Source: Hydractinia symbiolongicarpus (Eukaryota > Cnidaria > Hydrozoa > Anthoathecata > Hydractiniidae). Taken from it: a DNA stretch of 64,000 nucleotides. The stretch lies in the NCBI RefSeq assembly GCF_029227915.1, contig NC_079878.1, positions 17,300,001 through 17,364,000 on the forward strand. Direction: 5' to 3'. Positions 1-10,779 of this stretch are shown one piece after another. Below the pieces are notes generated by a model. It had not been told where the DNA came from. It saw nothing but the letters and a program-made list of their open reading frames with translations, and did no database searches. Each line of letters starts with the position of its first letter. Positions within the stretch are counted from its first letter, which is position 1. Made by a program: the position numbers and the translations under genes.

Positions 1-538
1 AAATGATTACAAAAATTTATTAAACACCAGTTTATTATATTATTTGAAAAATTATGCCATGTTTGCCACACATTTAGAGGAACTCCTTGTTCAAAAATTA
101 ATACTAGGTAAGTAAAAAGTAAAAACAAGTTGCAGATATTTTACCTTATTACAATGAAACTCTGTAAAAATTTTGTAAGTGAAAAACCTTAAGGCTTTGT
201 TCACAAAACACATACTCAAATCACATATATACTCAGTTCGTCATTACCCAGCCGTAGCTGAAACATTTAGTGAGTTCCAGTATAATAAGTTACCTAGCTA
301 GCTATATTTAAACGCTTAAATAAAAATATAAACCAATAGACAACTCTTACTTAGCTATGATTATTTACCCATGTTAATCTCCTTAGTTTTTAGTAATGAT
401 AATCAGTTAAAGTATCAATCCTATTCTGATGATAAATCCAAAGAGAAGATGATCAATCACTGATTGAACTAAAACTCATCATGATACATTTCATCATGAT
501 ATTAACCTGTCACTTCTTAGAAATAAAACAATACCTAC
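1..538. other. Intron sequence left of the SAM3 exon
   Basis: AT-rich sequence after the donor of the 539-664 exon. I looked on the minus strand for the exon that should finish SAM3 and did not find it, so it probably lies outside the window. No other feature was seen. Confidence 0.5.
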
Positions 539-664
539 CATTAAAGCGCCATGAACTCCACTCCCTCTCAGATTGGGAGCGTATTCAGCTAAATCAACTG
601 AACGCAACCAATGAACAATCCTCTGACAAGTCCACAACATGACGTGGTCGCAACGTTCTTCAGA
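539..664 (-). CDS. PPFIBP1: liprin-beta exon: first part of SAM3
   Basis: A 42-codon exon with phase 0 at both ends, preceded by a TTTTGTTTAG acceptor and followed by a GTAGGT donor. It encodes the start of the third SAM domain. A tryptophan in a WTCQR context begins helix 1. It is followed by WLRSVDLAEYAP and NLRGSGVHGALM, which nearly match the vertebrate liprin-beta SAM3 as I recall it. This SAM is the most conserved part of the family, which explains the strong match. The remaining SAM3 helices must be in a further exon beyond position 1. The exon joins in frame to the 835-880 exon. Confidence 0.92.
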
Positions 665-733
665 CTAAACAAAAACATTTCAATCTTTTAGGCTGGATAC
701 AACTACAACTGAAGTTTAACTATAATAAAAAAT

Positions 734-823
734 CACGACGATGACGACAACCACAACAACAACAAAAATAACAACAACAACAACAACGACTACGACTACG
801 ACAACTAAAACAACAATAACAAC
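734..823. repeat. CAA/CGA simple repeat in an intron
   Basis: An impure trinucleotide tract of CAA, CGA and CTA units on the plus strand, inside the short intron between the 835-880 and 539-664 exons. On the minus strand it gives a poly-valine reading that is not a protein. Confidence 0.8.
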
Positions 824-834
824 TATAAACTCAC

Positions 835-880
835 CTGGTTTGCTATTTCTCGTAAAAACTGTGGATGAAATTTTTGATGT
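835..880 (-). CDS. PPFIBP1: liprin-beta exon: end of SAM2 and linker
   Basis: A 46-base exon between a long pyrimidine tract ending in ACAG and a GTGAGT donor. One base completes an arginine codon split with the previous exon, then 15 codons follow (HQKFHPQFLREIANQ), ending in phase 0. In family alignments this is the place where SAM2 ends with a short phenylalanine-proline linker before SAM3. The identification rests mainly on the perfect phase fit to both neighbours and on good splice signals, since the exon is too short to be convincing alone. Confidence 0.78.
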
Positions 881-955
881 CTGTAAAAAAAAAGAAGCAA
901 ACATCAACCATTAACTTTGCTTTAAGATTTGTCAGACAATCAAGTTACTACATAC

Positions 956-1029
956 CTTAAAAATTGAATAGCTCTTTTCAAGCTGGTATGATGAAGTAAA
1001 CTGTAAACTTTTAACTGCAAAATATCATC
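956..1029 (-). CDS. PPFIBP1: liprin-beta exon: second half of SAM2
   Basis: A 74-base exon with a TTAATTTTAG acceptor and a GTATGT donor. It starts in phase 0 with DDILQLKV and continues with the SAM2 helix SLLHHTSLKRAIQFL, then two bases of an arginine codon. The LHH...KRAIQ helix is diagnostic of liprin-beta SAM2. A second AG lies 15 bases further in (TTTTGCAG). Using it would remove five codons (DDILQ) that the family has, so the upstream acceptor is preferred. Confidence 0.93.
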
Positions 1030-1232
1030 CTAAAATTAATATAAAAAAATTGGTAAATCTTTTAAGATGAATGATGAAATAAAGGAATTGAATTCACTAT
1101 ATCGAGATATGATTTTACTGTCCTTACATGTTAGCGTAAACATCAATTCAATATTATAAAAAAAAGTGGCAAGGTAAACTTTTTTTTCGCCCCCCAAACC
1201 ATGTTCAGATTAAAAAATTCAACCATGCTTAC

Positions 1233-1379
1233 CACATTCATATTTATAAGTACGCGACCGTCTATTTTGTGCAGCAAGAAGTTCATCTTGTACTGTGGTA
1301 ATCCTAGGTCTTCTAACCATCTGGCTACCCAGTGATGATCTAAGCGACCTGCATAATCAGGGCCGTTTGACGTCACTGC
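1233..1379 (-). CDS. PPFIBP1: liprin-beta exon: first half of SAM2
   Basis: A 49-codon exon, phase 0 at both ends, after a GACGTTTTAG acceptor and before a GTAAGC donor. After a ten-residue lead it encodes LDHHWVARWLEDLGLPQY and then KIDGRVLINMNV, the classic first helices of liprin-beta SAM2, with the WLEDLGLPQY and DGR signatures. The donor falls just before the DD pair that opens the next exon. A second possible acceptor (TATGCAG, with the exon ending at 1348) would break phase with the SAM1 exon, so the longer form was chosen. Confidence 0.94.
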
Positions 1380-4300
1380 CTAAAACGTCGTACCAAATTA
1401 AAGATGTCTTTAGCAAAAAAATGGTTAAAAAAGATTGTCTTAAAATTGTGCCTTATTTTACAGTCAAATATTACGCAAATACTCTGATGCTTTATATTTT
1501 TTAAAAAAATCTTTATTAATTGTCCTCTTTTTCAGCAGTGTTGCCTAAAATAATCACTTTTAAAAAACACATTATTGGATTTTTATGTCGAAAGACATAT
1601 ATATTTTTTTCTTAACAACTCATTTTTAAGTTCTTGGGGCAAAACTTCAGAACAAAAAAAAAAAAAAAAAATGTGGTACCATATTTTGCCCCGGGTGTCA
1701 GGAACACAATGGTCTAACTCTGTTTGCCAGAGCTTTTTGGGAAAGAAACTTGATATATTTGTTTGATATATTTGTAAATTCAACCCAGAGAAAAACACAA
1801 TTTACCTTGAAGCCCAGTGTTTGTATGTTTTTTTTCTATTGAAATAATTCAGATTTCTCTTTAAAACATTTTATGCCGATTACTCATGGTGGATTTTTTT
1901 GAGAGAAGTACTTTTCCAATTTTTAACGCATAGATAATTTTTTAAGATAATTATACAGATTTTGCTTCATCATTAGGAAATAATTACCATCAGGAAATAA
2001 TTCTCTTTACTAAAGACCTTACAGGATCCTTAAAGGCGCGTAATCACCCTGTAGGCAACTTTTTTTGAGGTACCTATTTCAACGATCGAATTAAGCGATT
2101 CGCGATCTGTTTTTATTGACTAGCAATCTCAAAATGCTCTTAAGTAAAAAATCGCGATCTTAAAATTATAAGTTTTTCATATTTTTACCTCAGTCTATGA
2201 ATGTAAAAGAAAATTCAAAAATTGCAACACACACGGTCAGTCCACCATATTGTTTTAATTCTCACGGGATATCTTACATGCTGTCTTTTATATTTTTCTT
2301 TCTTCAGAGCGAGTATGTTTTCTCAATTCAGCTACGGGCGTTACAATTAAAAACAAATTTAAATATGGTAGCAATTTGGCGATGACGGGAAGAAGCGTGT
2401 TTGTTCAGCTATTTGAATGAAAAAGAGAGCGTAGAATCAATTTTGAGGCAGCGATTACACCATTAAACTTATGGCGAAAGCAGCAGAAATAGATCGTTTT
2501 ACCAAAATAAAATCGCGAAATCGACGGCGACGTGCTGGAATTGCTATCGCTATCAATTTATTTACAGTTAATTCGCTCCCTGTATTTTATTGTAAAAGTT
2601 GAAAGACATAGATGAGAAAACATTATCCTGAAAATTTTATTGAAAACTGACAACCAGAACATGTTCAAATGTTTCATAGAAATAGCAAACTCACCCCAAT
2701 TTCTCCTCGTCTACAGAACCGCCATTACATTTCATTGCACGAATTATGCGATAATAAATGCACGGCAAAATTGATCACATGGTTGCTGGATTCATGCCAT
2801 TAGAGAAAAAATAATGAATGAGGGAGAGCATCTGTAGCTGTGTTTCCATCGTAATGCTTTTATAAATGTATCAACAAAGTTCCGAACATGATAAATCAGA
2901 TAAATCAATCGAAGTTTCTGTGTTATTCTTTATTACTTAAACGTTTTAACTTACTGAAATCAGACTTCTTTGCAACAACGACCTCTTCTTGTTGTTGTTT
3001 CTTAAGATAGTTTTGCCTCCCTAGCTATCTTACTTTTTGATTATTTATCTTTGTTCAAACAGTAGGAGGCATTATCAGATCTACACAATTAGAATACCTA
3101 AATTTTTAGAATTTCCCCTTTTATGCTCTAAATTTAATTATCTCCATAATGCTTCAACTATCTTTAACTATTACAATGTGCATTCTCCTCCGTTGGGTAT
3201 TTTTGCTTATAATATGCAATAATCCCGATTATGTTAATAAATAAAAAAAGACAGAGCGCGATAAACATTAATTATCATAATTATTAACCACAAGACAATG
3301 TTGTGATTTCTTCTTTCTGTTTCGTTTTGTCTGTGGTCTCCAAAAACAATGGCGAATAGAATAAAGAGAAAATTATTTTTTTCTTTTGTGTCTTTCCAAT
3401 AGAAACTCCTGGGATAAATTTCTTTCCATTTTTTGATGCTATGTTTTACAAAGACAAACAAGTCAAAAATACGGCGTGAACGGAGCCTACCATAATGGCG
3501 ATATTATTAAACTCCATCTCAGTGCTCATTTAAAGTTAGGGCTGTTTGTTTACCTACAGTTTCACATAAACATTTTGCGACAGCCCGCTTACTAGACGGG
3601 AATAAGAGATCAACAAGACCGTTAAATATGGCGGCTAGAAAAAAAAACACAATATATTTAAGATATTAAAGGACCATTATTTCCATTTCTAGTAAGTTTT
3701 ATATCCTCAAATTTTTCAGGAAAGGCATAACTCCGTCTGAACTTTGAAATAAATAAAAAAAATGTATATGTTAATTTTTTTGAAAAGGGTGATTACGCAA
3801 CGGCAAATCAAAAAGAAGAAATAAAACCATACTACTTTTAAAAAAGCTTTTGATCTCCGTCTCTCATATAAATGTTATATCGGAAATGCTGACATCAGCA
3901 TTTAGGCCTTGTAGCCTTTAATATCTCAGTAACGCATTATCTTTTTTTTAGCTTCATCCAGTGGTAAAAGCAGTTTTTAAAGCGGCTTTAAAAGTTCAGT
4001 TACTCTGGTCAGGAAAAAATGCTTGTAACTCATTTTCCCCAAGAGATGTTCACAAAGAATTTTTCTGGCGTTTTTACATGATAATCCTTGCCAAATCCAA
4101 GCTGATTTACATTTATTTTAGGCTAATTAGCTATAATGACTGGACTAGAAGTTTACTGTTTGAAAGTTCGTATATTGTACTAAATTATTTTCGAAAATGG
4201 GAGACTAAACAACTTCATATAAGGAGTACAAGTTAATGGTTTGCATGTTTTGATGTTTTTGTAATAGTTTGCCATTGTGAAAGTACGTTTATGGTAAAAA

Positions 4301-4545
4301 TTTCAGAGTTTTGAATTTTAAAAAATTTAGAATTTTACAAAATTGAGGAAGAAAAATATAAGGGAAAACCAACTCATCAAATTTATATAAAAATAGCTCA
4401 AATTTATTAACTCAAATAGGAAAATCAATCGCGCAAATCTTATCACGAACCAATTTTCGTGTACTAATTGTTTAAGTAAATAACTAGTAAATATTATTAC
4501 ACACAAAAACTAGCACAAACCAGGTAGTACCAGCGATAAACAAAC
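1380..4545. other. Intron between the SAM1 and SAM2 exons
   Basis: About 3.2 kb with no convincing exon or mobile element. Short open stretches on both strands have no recognisable domain. Runs of A and T and a CpG-richer patch near 2300-2560 were noted but not assigned. Confidence 0.5.
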
Positions 4546-4753
4546 CTTTAAAGCCAAGTTAAGTTTCTTCTTAATTAATGGATCGGTTATACCAAGATCT
4601 CTTTCATATTCTGCGTATGTGAACTTCAGTAACTCTTCACCTCTACGTACACATTTTGCACATGCGTTAACATACTCCTCAAGGCCTTCATCACGGAGCC
4701 AATCTTGCACTTGATCACTCGTCCAAGTTACAAACGGAGACTCGCTTATCATT
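4546..4753 (-). CDS. PPFIBP1: liprin-beta exon: SAM1
   Basis: A 208-base exon that completes a split arginine codon and then gives 69 codons to a phase-0 GTTTGT donor. It holds nearly all of SAM1: a VTWTSDQVQDWLRDEGLEEY start (tryptophan plus WL), a middle cysteine-rich helix, and the closing DLGITDPLIKKKLNLALK. That end matches the family's ELGIKHPLHRKKLQLAL-type helix. The acceptor is TTTACATTATAG. In liprin-beta the three SAM domains pack as a unit that binds liprin-alpha. The next exon starts SAM2 directly in phase. Confidence 0.94.
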
Positions 4754-5072
4754 CTATAATGTAAACACAACTGTGGTCGATTTCTGTTTTTGTTAGACCA
4801 ACATGTTAAAAAGAAGACTTATTTTTAAAACTGTTCCAAGTATCCAAAAAGGCATTCTGTAACAAAATCAAAAAGACCCAAATTTCCTAACAATTTAGAG
4901 CAAGAACTAAAATACCGACATCAAACTTTCCCAATTTAACCTTATACTTGATAACCTTATACTTGATGTTTAATAGAAAAAGGAACCGAAAGCTGTTCTT
5001 TGGATGTGGGCGATAGGCAAATAAAAATTAGCAATGAAAGATTGTAATAAATAAATTTGCGTTGTGTACTAC

Positions 5073-5116
5073 CTTTTGAATGGTCTGTATAATGCATCAT
5101 CGCCATTAACTGAGCT
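5073..5116 (-). CDS. PPFIBP1: liprin-beta small exon just before SAM1
   Basis: A 44-base exon with a strong TTTTTCATTTGCAG acceptor and a GTAGTA donor. It reads SSVNGDDALYRPFK plus two bases of an arginine codon completed by the SAM1 exon. The sequence is linker with no domain of its own. It is accepted because both splice sites are good and the phase fits the SAM1 exon exactly. It starts in phase 0, so the missing upstream exon must end in phase 0. Confidence 0.8.
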
Positions 5117-6590
5117 CTGCAAATGAAAAAAATAATATTGCCCCTCAAAAACAATATAATCAAGCTGGGAGCACACCTTACATCTTGTCCATTACTCTAA
5201 TGAGGGAGATTAGATTTACTTTAAGGTTTTTTGCGATCAATAAATTTAGGTTTCGCAAAATAAATTTTTCTGAATCTATCAACCTTATATATTTTGTGGG
5301 AATTTAATTTCATCAATACGCCTCTACGAAATCATTAAATTATTAAGATTTTGTTGTTTTAATGTTATTAGCCCAGGTTAGTTTATTTGCACTAAATTTA
5401 GGTTAAATGTTTAAAGGAGAGGTGAACTGCTCCGCGGCACGGCCGCTGAATAAAAGTTAATTTCTAGCGTTGATTTAAAGACCAGACCGATTGGCTTGGC
5501 TTGCTGCATAAACCAGACAGACTGGTTAAGTCTGTTTCTTACCATTTCTTTACATGTAACAAGATGACAAGAAAAAAAGTTTTGATGGAATATCAATGGA
5601 ATAGCAATTGAATATCTTTCTCCTTATTGTCATGTCCATAGGCTAATGCACACAAAAAAGTTGAATATCAAAATAGCAAAAATGTTAAATAACATGTGAG
5701 GAACTATTTTATTATTTCATATTACAGAACTAAACAAATTTGTGAGTAAAGATAAAAAAAGTAAAAATTCATAATTAAAGATGAAGTCATCCACATCGCC
5801 CGTTCGATTTGTTGTTGAATGTTTACCGTCTGTACATTTATCAAATTTGGGGCAATCTCATCACAACAAACTTTATCGTTCGAAGCTGGTAGCATGTTGT
5901 GGGAAAGAAACTTAAAACATGAAGGTTAATACAAAGGTTTTAAAATGCTGTTACTACTGCAGTATGCAAAACATTCTTAGTTATCTTAAGTCAAAGATCT
6001 CTTTTTTGATGTTAACTGGTAGTACATGAAGTATTTTACCCCATACAGCCACGAAAATATTGTAAAGGTATATAGATACTTAGTTTTTATTTTCGTGATA
6101 GGGTCCCTTTATATGTTAAACAATTAAGATTTGTTACACATAGCTAATTGACAAATAAAATATTGATAATTTAGCAGGAAAAATTATTTCGCTATCAGTC
6201 ACGACCACTGAGACAGCATTTTGCGCAAAATTATTTTAGAAATTATCTCATCACAAAATCTGATTGCAAAAAACCAAACTAGCTAGCTGTCACATTACAC
6301 AGTGTTTTACACTTTGATATCTTTAGTGACATCATCCTTGAAAATATGCATAGCTAGCTAGATATATTAACTTATTTATGCACAACACATGTTTAACAAG
6401 GATCTTCAACTTTAAAAAAATGTCAAATGCATTTTACGATCCTGTAAATCCTCAGTTCTCAACTTGTATCATTTTGATCCAGATAGCTAGCCACAACAAA
6501 CTTGTCTTATCGTGACTGACAACACTCTACTTGAATCCAGGAACAGTGTAAGGTTAACCAAAAAAAGACAAGTTTTGCTCACACTCTTGA
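5117..6590. other. Intron sequence, nothing assigned
   Basis: No exon or mobile element was recognised. A plus-strand open frame of about 44 codons near 5781-5915 has no known domain. Confidence 0.4.
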
Positions 6591-6729
6591 TGCTTGCAAC
6601 GATGTGTTCAAACTACAATATATACAAAAATGTATGTAGTGAAATTCAAAAATGAATAGATGCTTGCAACGATGTGTTCAAACTACAATATATACAAAAA
6701 TGTATGTAGTGAAATTCAAAAATGAATAA
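6591..6729. repeat. Perfect 70-base tandem duplication
   Basis: The 70 bases at 6591-6660 are repeated next door at 6661-6729 with no mismatch seen. The lack of divergence points to a recent slippage or end-joining duplication, or to an assembly artefact. Confidence 0.92.
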
Positions 6730-7587
6730 GTGAAATATAACAAATATTTATAAACTATATGGTGGTGGACCAACAGTTCACCACATGTTAATTGCGGTTC
6801 CTGAAGTAAGTACTTATACCTTGTTGAGAGGCTTGGCTTTGATTGCATTCAGTATTCAAGTGTCAACAAAGATGGCTACGAGCATCATTGAAGGATATAC
6901 TTTAGAAACTCAATGTTATTTCAAATCTAGAATGGTAGACTAGTGAAAAGGGTGGTCACAAGGCATAAACACTAGGGGCCCTCAAGGTAACTAACCAATA
7001 CTGTTGTAGATCCAGGCCCCTAAGATTGCCTTGCCTACCTATAAATTGGGAGCAGCTAAAGTCAACTAGTTTCCATCATCACATTTTGCTAATAGTTTGG
7101 TTTGCCCACCCACCCACCCTGTTATTATATACTTTTTCTTTTTCTTTTATGTACATCAATCACTTCATGTACTGGCATCAATGTCCACAACTGTCACCAT
7201 ATTAACTAATTCTACAATCAACCACAACCCTTATGTTAACTCGATAACCGGACCATCATCCGACACATGACGAGTGCATACGATACCAATTGATGTAGCC
7301 CCAGAGGGTCTTCTACAACGAACTATAACACGCAACGATACTACGAACTACAACACGCAACGATCTACAACGCAAGATGGAGGGATCAATTGGCATCAAA
7401 GACGCGCGCTCGCTTACACCAGTGCTCTTGCCTCAAGGTTTTCTTGGTGATCCAAATTTGGCTACTTGCGATTGCCAAGTTTTTTGTCCAGAGGTAGAAG
7501 CACTGTTGACCCGCGCTGGTGGGGATGTCGGGCTTCCTCGTCAGCCAAATGGGATGAAGATGCGTTTGTTTCCCTAACAAATGAGGT

Positions 7588-7867
7588 GCGTTTCCACGAG
7601 ATACGCCATAGCAGGTAGTAGGCAATTTCCAAGCCAGTTGCTGAGGTGTAGGCGATTTCCAAGTGAGTCGCGGAGAGGTAGGCAATTTCCAAGCGAGTTG
7701 CTGAGGTGTAGGCGATTTCCAAGTGAGTCGCTCAGATGTAGGCAATTTCCAAGCGAGTTGCTGAGGTGTAGGCGATTTCCAAGTGAGTCGCTCAGATATA
7801 GGCAATTTCCAAGCGAGTTGCTGAGTTAGCGTTTCCACGAGATACGCAGACGTTTCCACGAGATACG
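7588..7867. repeat. 60-base satellite flanked by copies of CGTTTCCACGAGATACG
   Basis: From 7619 to 7825 a 30-base unit alternates between two variants (GGCAATTTCCAAGCGAGT and GGCGATTTCCAAGTGAGT types), making a 60-base higher-order period of about 3.5 copies. The 17-mer CGTTTCCACGAGATACG stands just left of the array near 7589 and twice to the right near 7830 and 7851. Open frames through the array on both strands are repeat artefacts. Confidence 0.85.
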
Positions 7868-8009
7868 TCTTACTAAGGGTAAGGATGGAAACACACGCAT
7901 CTGGTTTGGGCCCCCCTGATACCAAACCTGACATCCCCCCCCTTTCCCCAAACTCAAGTGTAGTTATGACATGAAACAAGAGAAATATACTTCTAACATT
8001 ATCTGTCAT

Positions 8010-8553
8010 TGTTGTTGTTTGCTTTCGTGTTGTTGCTTCAGAACCATAGCAATTAAATAATGCTTACCAGCTTGCCAAGTGTGAGAACTTTCAAAAATAA
8101 ACTTGATAAGAATATTTAAATCTTTCTTGACATTGATTTTATTACTTTATTAACATTGAAAAAGATGTGATCACCTCAGTGAACAAGTGAACTGAAAAAT
8201 TTGCTTTTAAATAAATAAATATAAATTCCCTAAAGAGTTGACTTTACAATTAAATTTTATAACATTTGCACAAATTGACATTCAATTAACACAAAGGCAC
8301 GAACAGGTGATTAAATTTTTACACTAAATACACTTGGGTAACTACACTTGACAACACAATATTTATATAAATTAGAGAACAAACATTGCAGACAAAACAT
8401 GAAGGCAAATTATAACATACAGCTGACTCAACAAACAGTGCTTCAACTAACTCTGCGTTCTCGGCAACCAGTTTAATTTCATCAACAAGTAATGTTGTTG
8501 CAAGATGTGTGGAACGTTTAGCTCTTTAACCAATTTATTTAGTATATAACTTT
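8010..8553. other. Unassigned intron sequence
   Basis: A minus-strand open frame without a methionine runs through about 8330-8530 and contains LATTLLVDEIKLVAENAEL. It looks protein-like, but I cannot place it and see no splice sites that fit the liprin gene. Confidence 0.3.
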
Positions 8554-9612
8554 GATGCTGTCTAGGAAAATCGACCGCTTTTATTTTTAATTCGTATTTT
8601 AAAACAACAGAATCCAGTATTTCGTATTTTCAAAAATTCGAATTGCGTATTTAAAATATGCGTATTTTTTTAAAAACCGTATTTCGTATTTTCAAAAAAT
8701 ATGCATGCTTTTAAATACGCATTTCTTATTTTTAAAAATACGAAATTTGTATTTAAAAAAGTAATGTTTGGTTAGGGTTTGTCTCATTTTTGATACGAAT
8801 TGAAAGTTGCCCTATTCCATTCTAAAATGACGAGAAAACGTCCCTGCGAAGTCTCAGAGTTGCCTTATTTCTTTCTAAAAGGACATGAAAACGTCCCTGC
8901 GAAGCTCCAAAGTTGCCGTATTTCACTCTAAAATGACGAGAAAACGTCCCTGCGAAGTCTCAGAGTTGCCTTATTTCTTTCTAAAACGACAAAAAACGTC
9001 CTTGCGAAGCTTCAAAATTGTTGTATTTCACTTTAAAATGACGAAAAAACGTCCCTACGAAGCTTTAAAGTTGCCCTATTTCATTCTAAAATGACGAGAA
9101 AACGTCCCTGCGAAGTCTCAGAGTTGCCTTCTTTCTTTCTAAAAGGACGAGAAAACGTCCCTGCGAAGCTCTAAAGTTGCCGTATTTCATTCTAAAATGA
9201 CGAAAAAACGTTCCTGCAAAGCATCAAAGTTGCCGTATTTCATTCTAAAATGATGAGAAAACGTCCCTGTGAAATCATCGAGCAGATTAAAAACCTATTA
9301 AAAACAAACTTGTAAAATTGAGTAATTGTTCTATTCAATTTATTCAACCACTCACTTGATACACGTAACATTTCTAAAAATATGAAATTCTATTTTTAAA
9401 ATTATAATTTTGTATGTTCTATATTTAAAAATAGAATTTCGTATTTTTAAAAACAGAATTTTGTATTTTTAAAAATACGAAAATTTGTATTCGTATTTTT
9501 TTAAATACGCGTATTTTAAAATACGAAATCCGTATTTTTTAGTACAAAATTTCTTTATTTCGTATTTTTAAATACGGAAAGAGAAATGGTCAATTTTCCA
9601 GGAGAGCATCAC
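8554..9612. mobile_element. TIR element carrying a satellite of about 54 bases
   Basis: The ends are imperfect inverted repeats of about 25 bases: GATGCTGTCTAGGAAAATCG at the left and, reversed, GATGCTCTCCTGGAAAATTG at the right. Inside each end are long runs of CGTATTTTTAAAATACG-like palindromes (8590-8770 and 9370-9590). The core, about 8800-9290, is a tandem array of about nine units of roughly 54 bases around AAAACGTCCCTGCGAAG. There is no transposase, so the element is non-autonomous. The family is unknown. The satellite gives open frames that are not genes. Confidence 0.65.
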
Positions 9613-9649
9613 AAATTACTTAATTACTGTGTCTTTTCCTAGCTTATCG

Positions 9650-10560
9650 TTAAAGCTGATCACGCTGGTTCATTATTGATTTCCAGTTTTCTGTAAGCCA
9701 AGCGCATGGGCAACCTTTCACTCTTTTTCAAATAATTGGTGCGTGTTTGTCAATATCTTTTACAATGCCATTGAAAGTGTTAATAGCATCGTTTGAAAAA
9801 GATAGTACAGGCATCCAATTCCCTTGTATAAAGTCACGATTCATTTTATCAGCCATAATTCCTGGTTTTGCGCATACTTTTTGTTGCTTCATTTTCGTAA
9901 GCAATCAACTAAATCACTGACATTAGTCGGTATGACGTTGTGTTCAGCGATTAACCCGGGGTTGTTCGTTGTTATAATGTAGATTAAAAATTTTGTATCC
10001 TGCATTACACACGTTGGTTTTTTAATGATTTGTGTTAAACCATTCTGTTAAATAATAGCTTTAACTTCTTTATTATTAATTTAGGTAGTTACATTCATAT
10101 CTCTTATGAGTATTAACTCATCATAATTACTCTAGCTAGCTATAAAAACGTTATGCGAATTTTTAAAGACTATAACAACGATTTCGATTTTTTTAATCGC
10201 CAAATTCATCGCCCTAACATACTCTACCCTTTCATTTTTATAAACCGCTACACCTCCTCCTGTACCAGTATTACGATGTCTTTTTTTAAAATTATAACCT
10301 AGGATATTACAACTGATTGACATCTTCGGCAGTTGAAATATGATTTTCTGATAAGGTAAACACATCTATGTTTGAATGCGACAAAAAAGGTGTCTGTAAC
10401 CACTAAAATTTACTAACAAAGCACGAATATTTTGGTGCAATACATTCTATCCTTTTCTCATTACCAATTCTATTAATTCGTTCTTTCTTTTACATTTAAC
10501 AGTTTTAATATTTCCACTAAATAATAAAAAGAATAAAAGTAAAGCGTAGAACACGACTAT
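9650..10560 (-). pseudogene. LINE endonuclease fragment (Jockey/CR1-like)
   Basis: The minus strand holds broken pieces of a non-LTR retrotransposon apurinic endonuclease. At 10132-10365 there is a RNTGTGGGVAVYKNE stretch, the glycine-rich core typical of CR1/Jockey-type endonucleases. Lower, near 9680-9870, are NAFNGIVKDIDKHAPI-like and RVKGCPCAWLTENW-like pieces, the usual linker before the reverse transcriptase. Stops and frame changes separate them. No reverse transcriptase follows, so this is a dead 5' fragment. The clade is inferred from remembered motifs. Confidence 0.65.
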
Positions 10561-10779
10561 ACTTGTCTCCATCTTTGTTACATAAATGAAGCATTATAAC
10601 GCACCTATCATTTTCAGACCAAATAATTTGGAAAAAGATGGAAATTCGAATCCCACTCTGTTTGAAAATTCAGGTAACGTTTCGGAAGTAACACACGTCG
10701 ATATTATTTAGGTGGTATTGACATTGTCCAGCTGTACAGTTTGAAAATGAAGTGTGTGTCAAATGTTGCCATAATGGCT

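Noticed and set aside
716-907. Minus-strand open frame with a poly-valine run
   Set aside because: Translation of a CAA/CGA simple repeat; only the 835-880 part is coding, in another frame.
1143-1232. Continuation of the SAM2 frame past the exon end
   Set aside because: A GTAAGC donor follows GTG, and the next exon at 1029 restores the DD-x-LxLKV order expected of SAM2.
5781-5915. Plus-strand open frame of about 44 codons
   Set aside because: No domain, no splice support and no neighbouring gene in that direction.
7386-8009. Long minus-strand and plus-strand open frames with repeated LEIAYTSAT or RRFPSES units
   Set aside because: They are read-throughs of the 30-base satellite on both strands, with no known domain.
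8885-9094. Plus-strand open frame with repeated KTSLRSS units
   Set aside because: Translation of the satellite of about 54 bases.
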